Both the position numbers and the translations under genes were made by a program. 64,000 bases of DNA from Prado023 sp963697345. Its GTDB lineage: Bacteria; Actinomycetota; Actinomycetes; S36-B12; CAIYMF01. Positions within the stretch are counted from its first letter, which is position 1, and the number at the start of each line of letters is the position of its first letter. The notes under the pieces were generated by a model. The model searched no databases, was not told where the DNA came from, and worked only from the letters and a program-made list of their open reading frames with translations. The DNA is taken from NCBI GenBank assembly GCA_963697345.1, contig CAVONS010000008.1, positions 496,001 to 560,000 on the forward strand, given 5' to 3'. Below are positions 8,610-16,669 of this stretch, one piece after another.

Positions 8610-9524
8610 GTGAAGGAGCAGGCCACGTATCTGGCCTACGCGGGCGGGTGGCGGGCGGTGCGGCTCATGCCCGAGTCCCTGGCCTACTCCACCTTCGACC
8701 AGATCGCCGATCAGCAGTGGCGGTCGAACACTGGTTCGGTGCGCCAGCTGGAGGCCAACCTCGCGCGGGTGCTCGGACCCATCGATCAGGACCGGTTGCG
8801 CGAGGTGTCCCGGGCGGGCATGCGCTCCTACATGCGCTACTGGTGCGACGCGTTCCGGTTGCCCGGCTGGGATGCGGCGCGCCTGGACACCTTCGAACTG
8901 CGCAACGCCCACCGGCTCGCGGACCCTGTCGACCAGGGGCGGGGTGTGGTGGTGGCCCTGCCGCACATGGGCAACTGGGACCATGCGGGCGCCTATGTCT
9001 CGCAGCACATCTCCGCGGTGAACACCGTGGCCGAGAAGCTCGAGCCGGAGAAGCTCTACAGCGCGTTCCTGGAGTTCCGCACGTCGTTGGGCATGGTGAT
9101 CCACGGCATGGGGGACCCCGGGGTGTTCGGCCACCTGAGGAACGCACTCGAACGGGGTGGGCTCGTGGCGCTGCTGGCAGACCGGGACCTCTCGGCCAGA
9201 GGGGTCGACGTGGACTTCTTCGGTGAGACCGCCCGCTTCCCCGCCGGCCCGGCGGCCCTGGCTGTGGATACCGGCGCGTCCCTGGTCACTGCCACGTTGT
9301 TCTGGGACGGCAGGAACGTCGCTGAGATCACTCCCGAGATCACCCCACCGACCCGGGGGAGCCGGGAGGAGCGGATCCGGCTGACCACCCAGGGGGTGGC
9401 CGATGCGCTGGCCGCCGGGATCCGTGACCACCCCGCCGACTGGCACATGCTCCAGCGACTCTGGATCGGCGACCTCGATCCGGAGCGGCTCAAGCGCCAG
9501 GACCTCGACCCGAGGGCCTCCTGA
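8610..9524 (+). CDS. Phosphatidylinositol mannoside acyltransferase (PatA-like)
   Basis: 304-residue member of the LpxL/HtrB-like lysophospholipid acyltransferase superfamily. The catalytic H-x4-D motif is LPHMGNWDHAG near residue 110, followed by the conserved ALLADRD and FFGETARFPAGPAALA blocks. In mycobacteria PatA (Rv2611c) acylates the mannose of PIM1/PIM2 at the inner membrane face, and the placement between pgsA and pimA is the same. GTG 8610 begins 7 bases after pgsA ends; upstream in-frame residues overlap pgsA and are unconserved. Confidence 0.87.
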   Translation: MKEQATYLAYAGGWRAVRLMPESLAYSTFDQIADQQWRSNTGSVRQLEANLARVLGPIDQDRLREVSRAGMRSYMRYWCDAFRLPGWDAARLDTFELRNAHRLADPVDQGRGVVVALPHMGNWDHAGAYVSQHISAVNTVAEKLEPEKLYSAFLEFRTSLGMVIHGMGDPGVFGHLRNALERGGLVALLADRDLSARGVDVDFFGETARFPAGPAALAVDTGASLVTATLFWDGRNVAEITPEITPPTRGSREERIRLTTQGVADALAAGIRDHPADWHMLQRLWIGDLDPERLKRQDLDPRAS

Positions 9525-10723
9525 TGCGCGTCGGACTCGTCTGCCCGTATGCCTGGGACACCCCGGGCGGTGTGGCAGCCCACATCGCCGACCTTCGGCT
9601 GGCGCTGATCCGTCTCGGCCACGAGGCAGTCGTCCTCGCACCGGCAGAGGACGACGATGCCCTGCCGGACTTCGTGACCAGCGCCGGTCGGCCGATCTCG
9701 ATCAGCTCCAACGGGTCGGTCGCCAAGATCAACTTCGGGCCCGCGCCGGCTGCTCGTGCACGCAGATGGATCAAGGACTCGGACCTGGACGTCCTGCATG
9801 TGCACGAGCCCGCTGGCCCGACCCTGTCGCTGCTGTCGATCTGGGTGGCCGAGGGCCCGATCGTGGCCACCTGGCACTCGAGCCTGGCGTCCTCCCGGCG
9901 GGAGATGAACGCCGCGGCCCCCATGGTCCGCAGTGCGATGGAGAAGATCCGCGGACGGATCGCGGTCTCGGAGTACGCACGACGAACGCTGGTGGAGTAC
10001 ACCGGCGGCGATGCGGTGCTGATCCCCAATGGCGTCGACTGCAGCCTCTACGCCGGTGAGGAGCCCCTGCCGGGCCGGGCACGTGGGCAGCAGACGCTGA
10101 TGTTCCTGGGACGCATCGATGAGCCGCGCAAGGGCCTGCCCATCCTGCTGAACGCCCTGCCGGCGGTGCTGGCGGCCTTCCCCGAGGCCTCGCTGCTGGT
10201 GGCCGGGCCCGGTGACATCGGGGAGGTCAGCCGCGGGCTGGACCGCGAAGTCGCCGACAGGGTCGAGTTCCTCGGACTCGTCAGCGAGGAGGACAAGGCC
10301 CGCGCCCTGCGTTCGGTCGACATCTACGTGGCGCCCAACACCGGTGGTGAGTCCTTCGGGATCATCCTCCTGGAGTCGATGGCCGCTGGGACGCCTGTGG
10401 TCGCCAGTGACATCGAGGCATTCCAGCGCGTCATGCTCGAGGGCCGGGCCGGGGTGCACTTCCGCAACGGGGAGTCCGGGGACCTGGCGCGTCAGCTGAT
10501 CGACCTGCTGGCTGACCGGGAGCATCGCGAGCAGCTGCGGGTGGCCGGATATGCACGTGCCGCCGAGTTCGACTGGGCGACGGTCGCGAAGCGCGTCGTT
10601 GAGGTCTACCGCAGCGTCACCCCTGGCGACGAGAAGGTCGCCGCCGACCTGTCCCGCCAGTTCTGGGGGCGGCTGCCCAGGCGGCGTGCCACAGCATCCG
10701 ACGAGCTGGAGGGTGGGAGCTGA
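9524..10723 (+). CDS. pimA: Phosphatidylinositol mannosyltransferase
   Basis: 399-residue GT-B, GT4-family glycosyltransferase that transfers mannose from GDP-mannose to phosphatidylinositol. The N-terminal domain opens with CPYAWDTPGGVAAH (Gly-rich acceptor/donor loop); HVHEP and ATWHSS follow. The C-terminal nucleotide-sugar domain has FLGRIDEPRKG and the E-x7-E motif ESFGIILLESMAAGTPVVAS. ATG overlaps the acyltransferase stop (TGATG), indicating translational coupling. Strong match by family and operon to Rv2610c. Confidence 0.92.
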   Translation: MRVGLVCPYAWDTPGGVAAHIADLRLALIRLGHEAVVLAPAEDDDALPDFVTSAGRPISISSNGSVAKINFGPAPAARARRWIKDSDLDVLHVHEPAGPTLSLLSIWVAEGPIVATWHSSLASSRREMNAAAPMVRSAMEKIRGRIAVSEYARRTLVEYTGGDAVLIPNGVDCSLYAGEEPLPGRARGQQTLMFLGRIDEPRKGLPILLNALPAVLAAFPEASLLVAGPGDIGEVSRGLDREVADRVEFLGLVSEEDKARALRSVDIYVAPNTGGESFGIILLESMAAGTPVVASDIEAFQRVMLEGRAGVHFRNGESGDLARQLIDLLADREHREQLRVAGYARAAEFDWATVAKRVVEVYRSVTPGDEKVAADLSRQFWGRLPRRRATASDELEGGS

Positions 10724-11280
10724 TGAGGGTCGACGTCGGCTGGCTGATCCTGATCCTCCTGGTCGCCGCCTTCATCATCTGGCGCCTGAGTGCCCTGGCC
10801 TCGCGGCTGGACCGCCTGCATCACCGGATCGAGCTGGCCCGAGCCACGTTGGACGCGCAGTTGGTGCGCAGGGCGAGTTCCGCGGAGGCCCTGGCCTACT
10901 CCGAGCTCCTGGATCCGGTGAGCTCGTTCGTCCTGGTCCGCGCTGCCAGCAACTGCCGGGGTGCGGACCCCGACGACCCGATCGGACTCAGCCTGGTCGA
11001 GTCAGAGATGTCCCGGGACCTGCGTGAGGTCTTCGCCGACCCTGCCGCGATCAACCAGGTCCGAGCGGTGCCTGACGGGGAGCAGTTGTTGGCCGACCTG
11101 TCCGCATCATGCAACCAGGTGGCGCTGTCGCGGCGGTTCCTCAACGACGGGGTCCAGGCTGCGCGTCTGTTGCGACAGGGCCGGCTGGTCCGCCTCTTCC
11201 GCCTCGCGGGGCGTGCGCCACGCCCGGAGATGTTCGAGATGGACGATGTCGTCCCCGAGACCTTCGCCGTCCTCGCCTGA
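10723..11280 (+). CDS. Small membrane-anchored protein of the PIM operon, unknown function
   Basis: 185 residues: an N-terminal transmembrane helix (about residues 5-22) followed by a soluble, mostly helical domain (RLDRLHHRIELARATLDAQLVRR and a C-terminal RRFLNDGVQAARLL…RLAGRAPRP region) reminiscent of the LemA fold. Equivalent proteins follow pimA in other actinobacteria such as Streptomyces. ATG overlaps the pimA stop codon, so it is co-translated. Function is unknown; association with PIM synthesis at the membrane is inferred only from the operon. Confidence 0.75.
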   Translation: MRVDVGWLILILLVAAFIIWRLSALASRLDRLHHRIELARATLDAQLVRRASSAEALAYSELLDPVSSFVLVRAASNCRGADPDDPIGLSLVESEMSRDLREVFADPAAINQVRAVPDGEQLLADLSASCNQVALSRRFLNDGVQAARLLRQGRLVRLFRLAGRAPRPEMFEMDDVVPETFAVLA

Positions 11281-11331
11281 GACGCCAGAAGCCGGGATGA
11301 GTCGCTCAGCGAGATCCGGCCCGGGGGCGTC

Positions 11332-11337
11332 TAGGGT
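11332..11337 (+). promoter_or_regulatory. -10 box, leaderless promoter of the DUF3048 lipoprotein
   Basis: TAGGGT ends 6 bases before ATG 11344, with no Shine-Dalgarno sequence. The same hexamer recurs at 19331, 39720 and 57035. Confidence 0.5.
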
Positions 11338-11343
11338 GGTCCC

Positions 11344-12384
11344 ATGCGCCGAATGGTGGCCCTCGTGGGCTTCGGACTGCTGCTGACTGCGTGCGGCAGC
11401 GGCGGGGACCCCGTGGCAGTCAGTTCGGACCCGCCGACCGCGAGCCCCACCGCGGCGACTCCCAGTGCGCCACCGGCCCCCGTCGTGGCACCGGAGCCAC
11501 CCCCGCCGACGTCCCCGCTCAGTGGCCGTACGGCGAAGGCCGATGCGCCGGTCATGGTGGTGAAGCTGGACAACACCCTCTACGCCCAGCCGCATGAGAA
11601 TCTCGTCGCTGCGGACATCGTCTACGTCGAGCCCGTGGAATGGGGCTTGACCCGCCTGGCGGCGGTGTACTCCAGCCGGATCCCGAAGGTCGTGGGTCCC
11701 GTGCGCAGCGCCCGGATCAGCGACATCGAGGTGTTCGGCCCCTACGGCGACATCGCCTTCGTCTACTCAGGTGCGCAGACCCGTCTCCAGCCCCGGCTCA
11801 ACGCAGCTGACTGGACCCCGGTGTCCGAGGACCTCGGCAGTGCCGGATTCCGCCGCGACTACTCACGTACTGCCCCGTGGAACCTGATGGCCGAGCCCAG
11901 GGTGATCCTCGATGCGGTGGGCCCGGTGGACGCTGCCCAGGACATGGGCCTGCTGTTCGATCCCGAGCCTCAGGACGGGGGGACGAAGGCGAAGACCGTC
12001 ACCGCGCAGTGGCCACAGGCGGCCGTGCAGTTCCGGTGGAAGGCGAAGCAGGGCACCTACGACGTCTGGATGAACGGCCGGCAGAGCCGTGACACCGCAG
12101 CGCCCGGGGTGCAGCGGGCCAGCACGGTCATCGTGCAGTACGTCAAGGAGGTGGACTCCGGATACGGCGACAAGTTCGGAGGGGTCACTCCGAAGTCGAT
12201 CACGGTCGGGTCGGGCAAGGGCCTGCTCCTGCGCGATGGCCGGGCGCACAGGATCACCTGGGAGCGGGACACTGCCAACGACGCCACCACCTATCTGGAC
12301 GCCGACGGGCAGCCCATCGTCCTCGACCCGGGCCAGGTCTGGATCCTGCTCAAGGACCGCACACGCAAGGTCGCCATCGGGTAG
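11344..12384 (+). CDS. DUF3048 (YerB-like) lipoprotein
   Basis: 346 residues. The signal peptide ends in the lipobox LLTAC (Cys17), so the protein should be anchored to the outer face of the membrane. A Pro/Ala/Thr/Ser-rich linker runs to about residue 58, then the DUF3048 domain (VVKLDNTLYAQPHENL, VGPVRSARISDIEV, DIAFVYSGAQ) and its C-terminal partner domain with DVWMNGRQS and GKGLLLRDGRAHRITW. YerB-type proteins have no settled function; a cell-wall role is suspected. It stands alone between the PIM operon and pdxS. Confidence 0.85.
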   Translation: MRRMVALVGFGLLLTACGSGGDPVAVSSDPPTASPTAATPSAPPAPVVAPEPPPPTSPLSGRTAKADAPVMVVKLDNTLYAQPHENLVAADIVYVEPVEWGLTRLAAVYSSRIPKVVGPVRSARISDIEVFGPYGDIAFVYSGAQTRLQPRLNAADWTPVSEDLGSAGFRRDYSRTAPWNLMAEPRVILDAVGPVDAAQDMGLLFDPEPQDGGTKAKTVTAQWPQAAVQFRWKAKQGTYDVWMNGRQSRDTAAPGVQRASTVIVQYVKEVDSGYGDKFGGVTPKSITVGSGKGLLLRDGRAHRITWERDTANDATTYLDADGQPIVLDPGQVWILLKDRTRKVAIG

Positions 12385-12433
12385 TGGGCCGGCTCGAGCA
12401 GGGCGGAGTTTCGCGCCGCCGCCGCTCGGGACG

Positions 12434-12439
12434 TAATCT
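12434..12439 (+). promoter_or_regulatory. -10 box of the pdxST operon
   Basis: TAATCT fits the -10 consensus and would start transcription near 12446, giving a leader of about 27 bases that carries the AGGAGA ribosome binding site. No good -35 box is visible. Confidence 0.4.
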
Positions 12440-12472
12440 TGTCCCATCGTCCCGACCGGCGCAGGAGAACTC

Positions 12473-13381
12473 GTGAGCAGCACCCCCCAGACCGCAGGCA
12501 CAGCCGTTGGCACCGAGCGCGTCAAGCGCGGTATGGCCGAGATGCTCAAGGGCGGGGTGATCATGGACGTGGTCACCCCCGAACAGGCCAGGATCGCCGA
12601 GGATGCCGGAGCGGTGGCCGTGATGGCGCTGGAGCGCGTGCCGGCCGACATCCGCGCCCAGGGCGGCGTGTCGCGCATGAGCGACCCGGACATGATCGAC
12701 GGCATCATTGACGCCGTCTCGATCCCGGTGATGGCCAAGGCGCGCATCGGGCACTTCGTCGAGGCGCAGGTCCTGGAGTCCCTCGGCGTGGACTACATCG
12801 ACGAGTCCGAGGTCCTGACCCCTGCCGACTATGCCCATCACATCGACAAGTGGGCCTTCACCGTGCCCTTCGTCTGTGGTGCCACCAACCTCGGTGAGGC
12901 ATTGCGGCGGATCACCGAGGGGGCGGCGATGATCCGCTCCAAGGGCGAGGCCGGCACCGGCGACGTCTCCAATGCCACCACCCACATGCGCACCATCCGT
13001 GGCGAGATCTCGCGGCTCTCCTCGATGAGCCGCGACGAGCTCTACCTTGCTGCGAAGGATCTCCAGGCCCCCTATGAACTCGTCCGTGAGGTGGCCGAGC
13101 GCGGCTCGCTGCCGGTCGTGATGTTCACCGCTGGCGGGATCGCCACACCTGCCGACGCCGCGATGATGATGCAGCTCGGTGCCGACGGGGTGTTCGTGGG
13201 CTCGGGGATCTTCAAGTCGGGCAATCCTGCTGAGCGTGCCAACGCCATCGTCCAGGCCACGCTGCACTTCAACGACCCAGCCATCATCGCGAAGGTCTCG
13301 CGGGGATTGGGTGAGGCGATGGTCGGCATCAACGTGGAGGAGATCCCGGCACCCCACCGGCTCGCTGAGCGCGGGTGGTGA
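12473..13381 (+). CDS. pdxS: Pyridoxal 5'-phosphate synthase subunit PdxS
   Basis: 302-residue synthase subunit of the DXP-independent vitamin B6 pathway. It condenses ribose 5-phosphate, glyceraldehyde 3-phosphate and ammonia (from PdxT) to PLP as a dodecamer. The (beta/alpha)8 barrel landmarks are all present: GGVIMDVVTPEQA with the lid region, the catalytic lysine in VMAKARIGHF, and AGGIATPADAAMMMQLGADGVFVGSGIFKS near the phosphate site. GTG 12473 follows AGGAGAACTC. The stop overlaps pdxT. Confidence 0.96.
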   Translation: MSSTPQTAGTAVGTERVKRGMAEMLKGGVIMDVVTPEQARIAEDAGAVAVMALERVPADIRAQGGVSRMSDPDMIDGIIDAVSIPVMAKARIGHFVEAQVLESLGVDYIDESEVLTPADYAHHIDKWAFTVPFVCGATNLGEALRRITEGAAMIRSKGEAGTGDVSNATTHMRTIRGEISRLSSMSRDELYLAAKDLQAPYELVREVAERGSLPVVMFTAGGIATPADAAMMMQLGADGVFVGSGIFKSGNPAERANAIVQATLHFNDPAIIAKVSRGLGEAMVGINVEEIPAPHRLAERGW

Positions 13382-13980
13382 GCGCCCCCACGATCGGGGT
13401 GCTGGCCCTGCAGGGGGATGTGCGTGAGCACCTCGAGGTGCTGAGGTCCCTGGACGTCCGGGCCGTGCCGGTCAAGGACGCGGACGCCCTCGCTGGCGTC
13501 GACGGCCTTGTCCTGCCGGGCGGGGAATCGACGACGATCTCGATGCTGGCCATCCGATGGGGCCTCATGGAACCGCTTCGGGGCGCAGTGCGCGCCGGGA
13601 TGCCGGTCTTCGGCTCCTGTGCGGGGATGATCCTGTTGGCCGACACCGTCCTGGACGGCCGGGCCGACCAGGAGCCGATCGGCGGGCTGGACATGGTGGT
13701 GCGCCGCAATGCCTTCGGCCGTCAGGTCGACTCGTTCGAGGCCGATGTGGACTTCCCCGCGTTGGGTGAGGAACCCATCCGCGCCGTCTTCATCCGAGCG
13801 CCATGGGTCGAGTCGGTGGGGCCGTCGGTGGACGTTCTGGCCTCGGTGCCCGCGGATTCGGACGATAGGATCGTCGCCGTTCGAGCGGGAGGCCTGCTGG
13901 CCACCTCATTCCACCCCGAACTCACCGGAGACCATCGGGTGCACGCGCTGTTCGCCGACATCGTTCGACGCGTGGCCTGA
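13378..13980 (+). CDS. pdxT: Pyridoxal 5'-phosphate synthase glutaminase subunit PdxT
   Basis: 200-residue class I glutaminase that feeds ammonia to PdxS. The N-terminal GVLALQGDVREH, the GGESTT oxyanion region, the nucleophile in GSCAGM and the catalytic His-Glu pair in SFHPEL are all in place. GTG 13378 overlaps the pdxS stop; the adjoining GTG at 13375 is equally possible and changes the product by one residue. Coupled expression gives the 12:12 complex known for the family. Confidence 0.95.
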   Translation: MSAPTIGVLALQGDVREHLEVLRSLDVRAVPVKDADALAGVDGLVLPGGESTTISMLAIRWGLMEPLRGAVRAGMPVFGSCAGMILLADTVLDGRADQEPIGGLDMVVRRNAFGRQVDSFEADVDFPALGEEPIRAVFIRAPWVESVGPSVDVLASVPADSDDRIVAVRAGGLLATSFHPELTGDHRVHALFADIVRRVA

Positions 13981-13998
13981 GCGAATCGAAGGAGCACC

Positions 13999-14751
13999 AT
14001 GTCCGGCCACTCCAAGTGGGCGACCACCAAGCACAAGAAGGCCGCGATCGATGCCAAGCGCGGCAAGCTGTTCGCGAAGCTGATCAAGAACATCGAGGTC
14101 GCGGCGCGGACCGGCGGCGGCGACATCGACGGCAACCCCACGCTCTACGACGCCATCCAGAAGGCGAAGAAGAACTCCGTTCCTGCCGACAACATCGACC
14201 GAGCCGTCAAGCGCGGCTCGGGCGCCGACGCCGATGGCGCGGACTGGCAGACCATCATGTACGAGGGCTATGGCCCCAATGGTGTGGCTGTCCTCGTGGA
14301 GTGCCTCACGGACAACCGGAACCGGGCTGCCACCGAGGTGCGGGTGGCCATGACCCGCAACGGCGGGACCATGGCTGACCCGAACAGCGTCTCCTACCTG
14401 TTCACCCGCAAGGGCGTCATCATCGTCCCCAAGTCAGAGGGCCTGACGGAGGACGACGTGCTCATGGCGGTCCTCGATGCAGGCGCGGAGGAGGTCAATG
14501 ACCTCGGTGAGGCCTTCGAGGTCATCACGGAGGCCTCCGACATGGTTCCGGCCCGGCAGGCCCTGCAGGCCCAGGGGTTGGACTACGAGTCGGCTGAGGC
14601 CGAGTTCGTGGCTTCCGTCGAGGTCCCTCTGGATGCCGATGGTGCCGTCAAGATCATGCGCCTCGTGGATGCCCTGGAGGACAGCGACGACGTCCAGAAC
14701 GTCTTCACGAACGCGGATGTCCCACAGGAGGTACTCGCGGAACTGGAGTGA
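13999..14751 (+). CDS. yebC: YebC/PmpR (TACO1) family protein
   Basis: 250 residues with the universal family start MSGHSKWATTKHKKAAIDAKRGK, then the three-domain YebC fold (GGGDIDGNPTLYDAIQKAKKNSVP; YEGYGPNGVAVLVE; NGGTMADPNSVSYLF). Long annotated as a transcriptional regulator; more recent work on the family points to ribosome rescue at proline stretches. It follows pdxT by 18 bases with a GAAGGAG site, the usual actinobacterial pdxST-yebC order upstream of ruvC. Confidence 0.93.
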   Translation: MSGHSKWATTKHKKAAIDAKRGKLFAKLIKNIEVAARTGGGDIDGNPTLYDAIQKAKKNSVPADNIDRAVKRGSGADADGADWQTIMYEGYGPNGVAVLVECLTDNRNRAATEVRVAMTRNGGTMADPNSVSYLFTRKGVIIVPKSEGLTEDDVLMAVLDAGAEEVNDLGEAFEVITEASDMVPARQALQAQGLDYESAEAEFVASVEVPLDADGAVKIMRLVDALEDSDDVQNVFTNADVPQEVLAELE

Positions 14752-14823
14752 GCCGCTCGGCCGCCCATCGGCTGCGCAGCCCCGGTACCGTGCTCACTAC
14801 CCCCGGCCCACAGGAGCGACGAC

Positions 14824-16613
14824 GTGGAAGAGCAGGATCAGAAGGCCCCGGAGGACGCGGCCGTGACGCAGGCCCCGGCGGCCAAGAAGGCTCCTGCAGC
14901 GAAGAAGGCGCCGGCAGCGAAGAAGGCGCCGGCGCGAAGAAGGCTCCCGCAGCGAAGAAGGCCCCCGCGAAGAAGGCTCCTGCCGCCAAGAAGGCCCCCG
15001 CCAAGAAGACCCCCGCGAAGAAGGCTCCTGCCGCGAAGAAGACCCCCGCCAAGAAGGCGCCCGCATCTGCGGCGACCAGTGGTCGCAAGCGGGCTGCAGC
15101 GCGGCGCACTGCGGCGGCAGTGGGTGGAGCAGCCGGAGCCGCGGCAGACAGGGCCGGCGCCGCTGTGGAGTCAGCCCGCAGTGCCGGTCGTCCCCCGACA
15201 GATCCCAGCATGATCCCGCCCCGGCGTCTGTCCGGCTTCGACTTCGCCACGTGGCGCTCGGCGTCCGATGACCCCACGATGCGTTCGCCCATCATCGGCC
15301 TGATCGCCCTGGATTCCAGCCCGGACTGGCCCACCCTGGTGGACCGGTTCGACCGCGCGAGTCGGGTCGCCCCTGTTCTGCGCCAGAAGGTCCTCGAGGG
15401 TCCGGCGGACATTCTGAGCCCCCGGCTGGTGATCGACCCCGAGTTCGACCTGAGCTTCCACATGCGCAGGTTCCGGATGTCTGATCCCGGCAGTTGGGAC
15501 CAGGTGCTCGATGAGGCACGCCGTCAGTCGATGTCCGACTTCGATCTCCAACGCCCACTCTGGCGAGTCACCCTGATGGAGGGCCTGGAGGGCGGCAGGG
15601 CGGCGCTGCTGGTGAAGCTCCATCACGCGATCGCCGACGGGCAGGGCGCCATGATGCTGGGTGCCACCATCATCGACCTGGCCCCGACCGGCCAGGATCT
15701 CGGCCCGATGCCCCCGGCGCCCATCTCCACACCCCTGGATTCGGCAGGCTTCCTGGGGACCGCGGTCGTCGACGCCTCCTCCTTCCTCATGAAGCAGCTC
15801 AAGGACGTCACCGACTCCGCGATCCCTGTGGCGAGCCGGGCGCTGCGCGATCCTGTGGGTGCGGCCGAGGACATCATGGAGGTGCTCAAGTCGGTGACCA
15901 AGTTCATGGCGATCCCCACGTCGCCGATGTCGCCGGTCATGCGCGGACGATCCATCAACTACCACTTCGTCACGTTCGACGTGCCCATGGACGAGCTCAA
16001 GGCGGCGTCCAAGCCGCACGGCGTGACCCTCAACGACGCGTTCATGGCCAGCGTCACGGGCGGCCTTCGGATCTACCACGAGCGCCGCGGTGAGCCCGTC
16101 ACCGTCCTGCGATGCAACATGCCGATCAGCTTGCGCAACCCGGACAGGCCGGCTCAGAACGCGGTCACGATCGCCCGCTTCGAGGTGCCGGTCGACATCC
16201 TTGACCCGGTCGAGCGCATGCGCGCCATCAGCGGGATCGTCGGATCATGGCGGCGTGAGCCGGCACTGCACCTGGTTGATCCGCTGGCCGAGGTCGGCTA
16301 CCGGCTGCTCCCCTCTGACATGGTGACCGCGGCTGCCCGGACCAGCGACTTCACGGCCAGCAACGTCCCCGGGGTACCGATGCCGGTCTGGATCGCGGGC
16401 GCCAAGGTGCGCGCGATGTACCCATTGGCGGCCACGATCGGCGCAGCCACGAACATCACGCTGCTGTCCTACGCCGGACACGCAGGGATCGGGATCTCCA
16501 TGGACGACGCGGCCATCCCGGACCGCGAGTTGTTCGTCGAGTGCTTGGCGGCGGGCTTCGCCGAGGTCGTCGGCCACTCGGTGGTGCCCAGCGACCCGGT
16601 CGCGACTGACTGA
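14824..16613 (+). CDS. WS/DGAT-family O-acyltransferase with Lys/Ala/Pro-rich N-terminal tail; one frameshift
   Basis: Wax ester synthase/diacylglycerol acyltransferase homologue of about 596 residues. The active-site motif HHAIADG lies in VKLHHAIADGQGAMM; the C-terminal DUF1298-type domain (NYHFVTFDVPMDELK, NVPGVPMPVWIAGAKV) is complete. GTG 14824 follows AGGAGCGACGAC. The first 37 residues, including the first AKKAP units, are in one frame and the rest one base out; a missing G in 14931-14936 (GCGCG for GCGGCG) restores a single frame. The N-terminal tail, roughly residues 15-100, is an (A)AKKAP-type repeat like the tails of histone H1-like or actinobacterial HU proteins, unusual on an acyltransferase. 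Substrates are unknown; storage-lipid synthesis is the family role. Confidence 0.82.
14872..15064 (+). repeat. Tandem codon repeat encoding (P)AAKKAP / PAKKTP units
   Basis: About 14 imperfect units of 12-15 bases (GCC/GCG-AAG-AAG-GCN-CCN with optional GCN) form the basic tail of the acyltransferase. Units differ mainly by third bases and by Ala/Thr replacement. Such repeats are prone to slippage, and the gene's single-base deletion falls inside it. Confidence 0.85.
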
Positions 16614-16619
16614 CGTCCT

Positions 16620-16663
16620 GCACGCCCTGCGCCGTTCCCCGTTTGGGGTGGCGCAGGGCGTGC
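16620..16663. terminator. Strong hairpin between convergent genes
   Basis: A perfect 14-base stem, GCACGCCCTGCGCC / GGCGCAGGGCGTGC, encloses an inner CCCC-gttt-GGGG stem. It sits between the convergent acyltransferase and sulfur-redox genes and has no U-run, as is common for actinobacterial terminators. It is likely bidirectional. Confidence 0.75.
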
Positions 16664-16669
16664 CTGCGC

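Noticed and set aside
14872..15064. Short tandem repeat considered as a CRISPR array
   Set aside because: Units are 12-15 bases with no unique spacers and encode AKKAP in frame; no cas genes are nearby.
16621..16663. Hairpin considered as a small RNA gene or attachment site
   Set aside because: It lies in a short gap between convergent genes with no promoter or second repeat copy, so a bidirectional terminator is the better reading.
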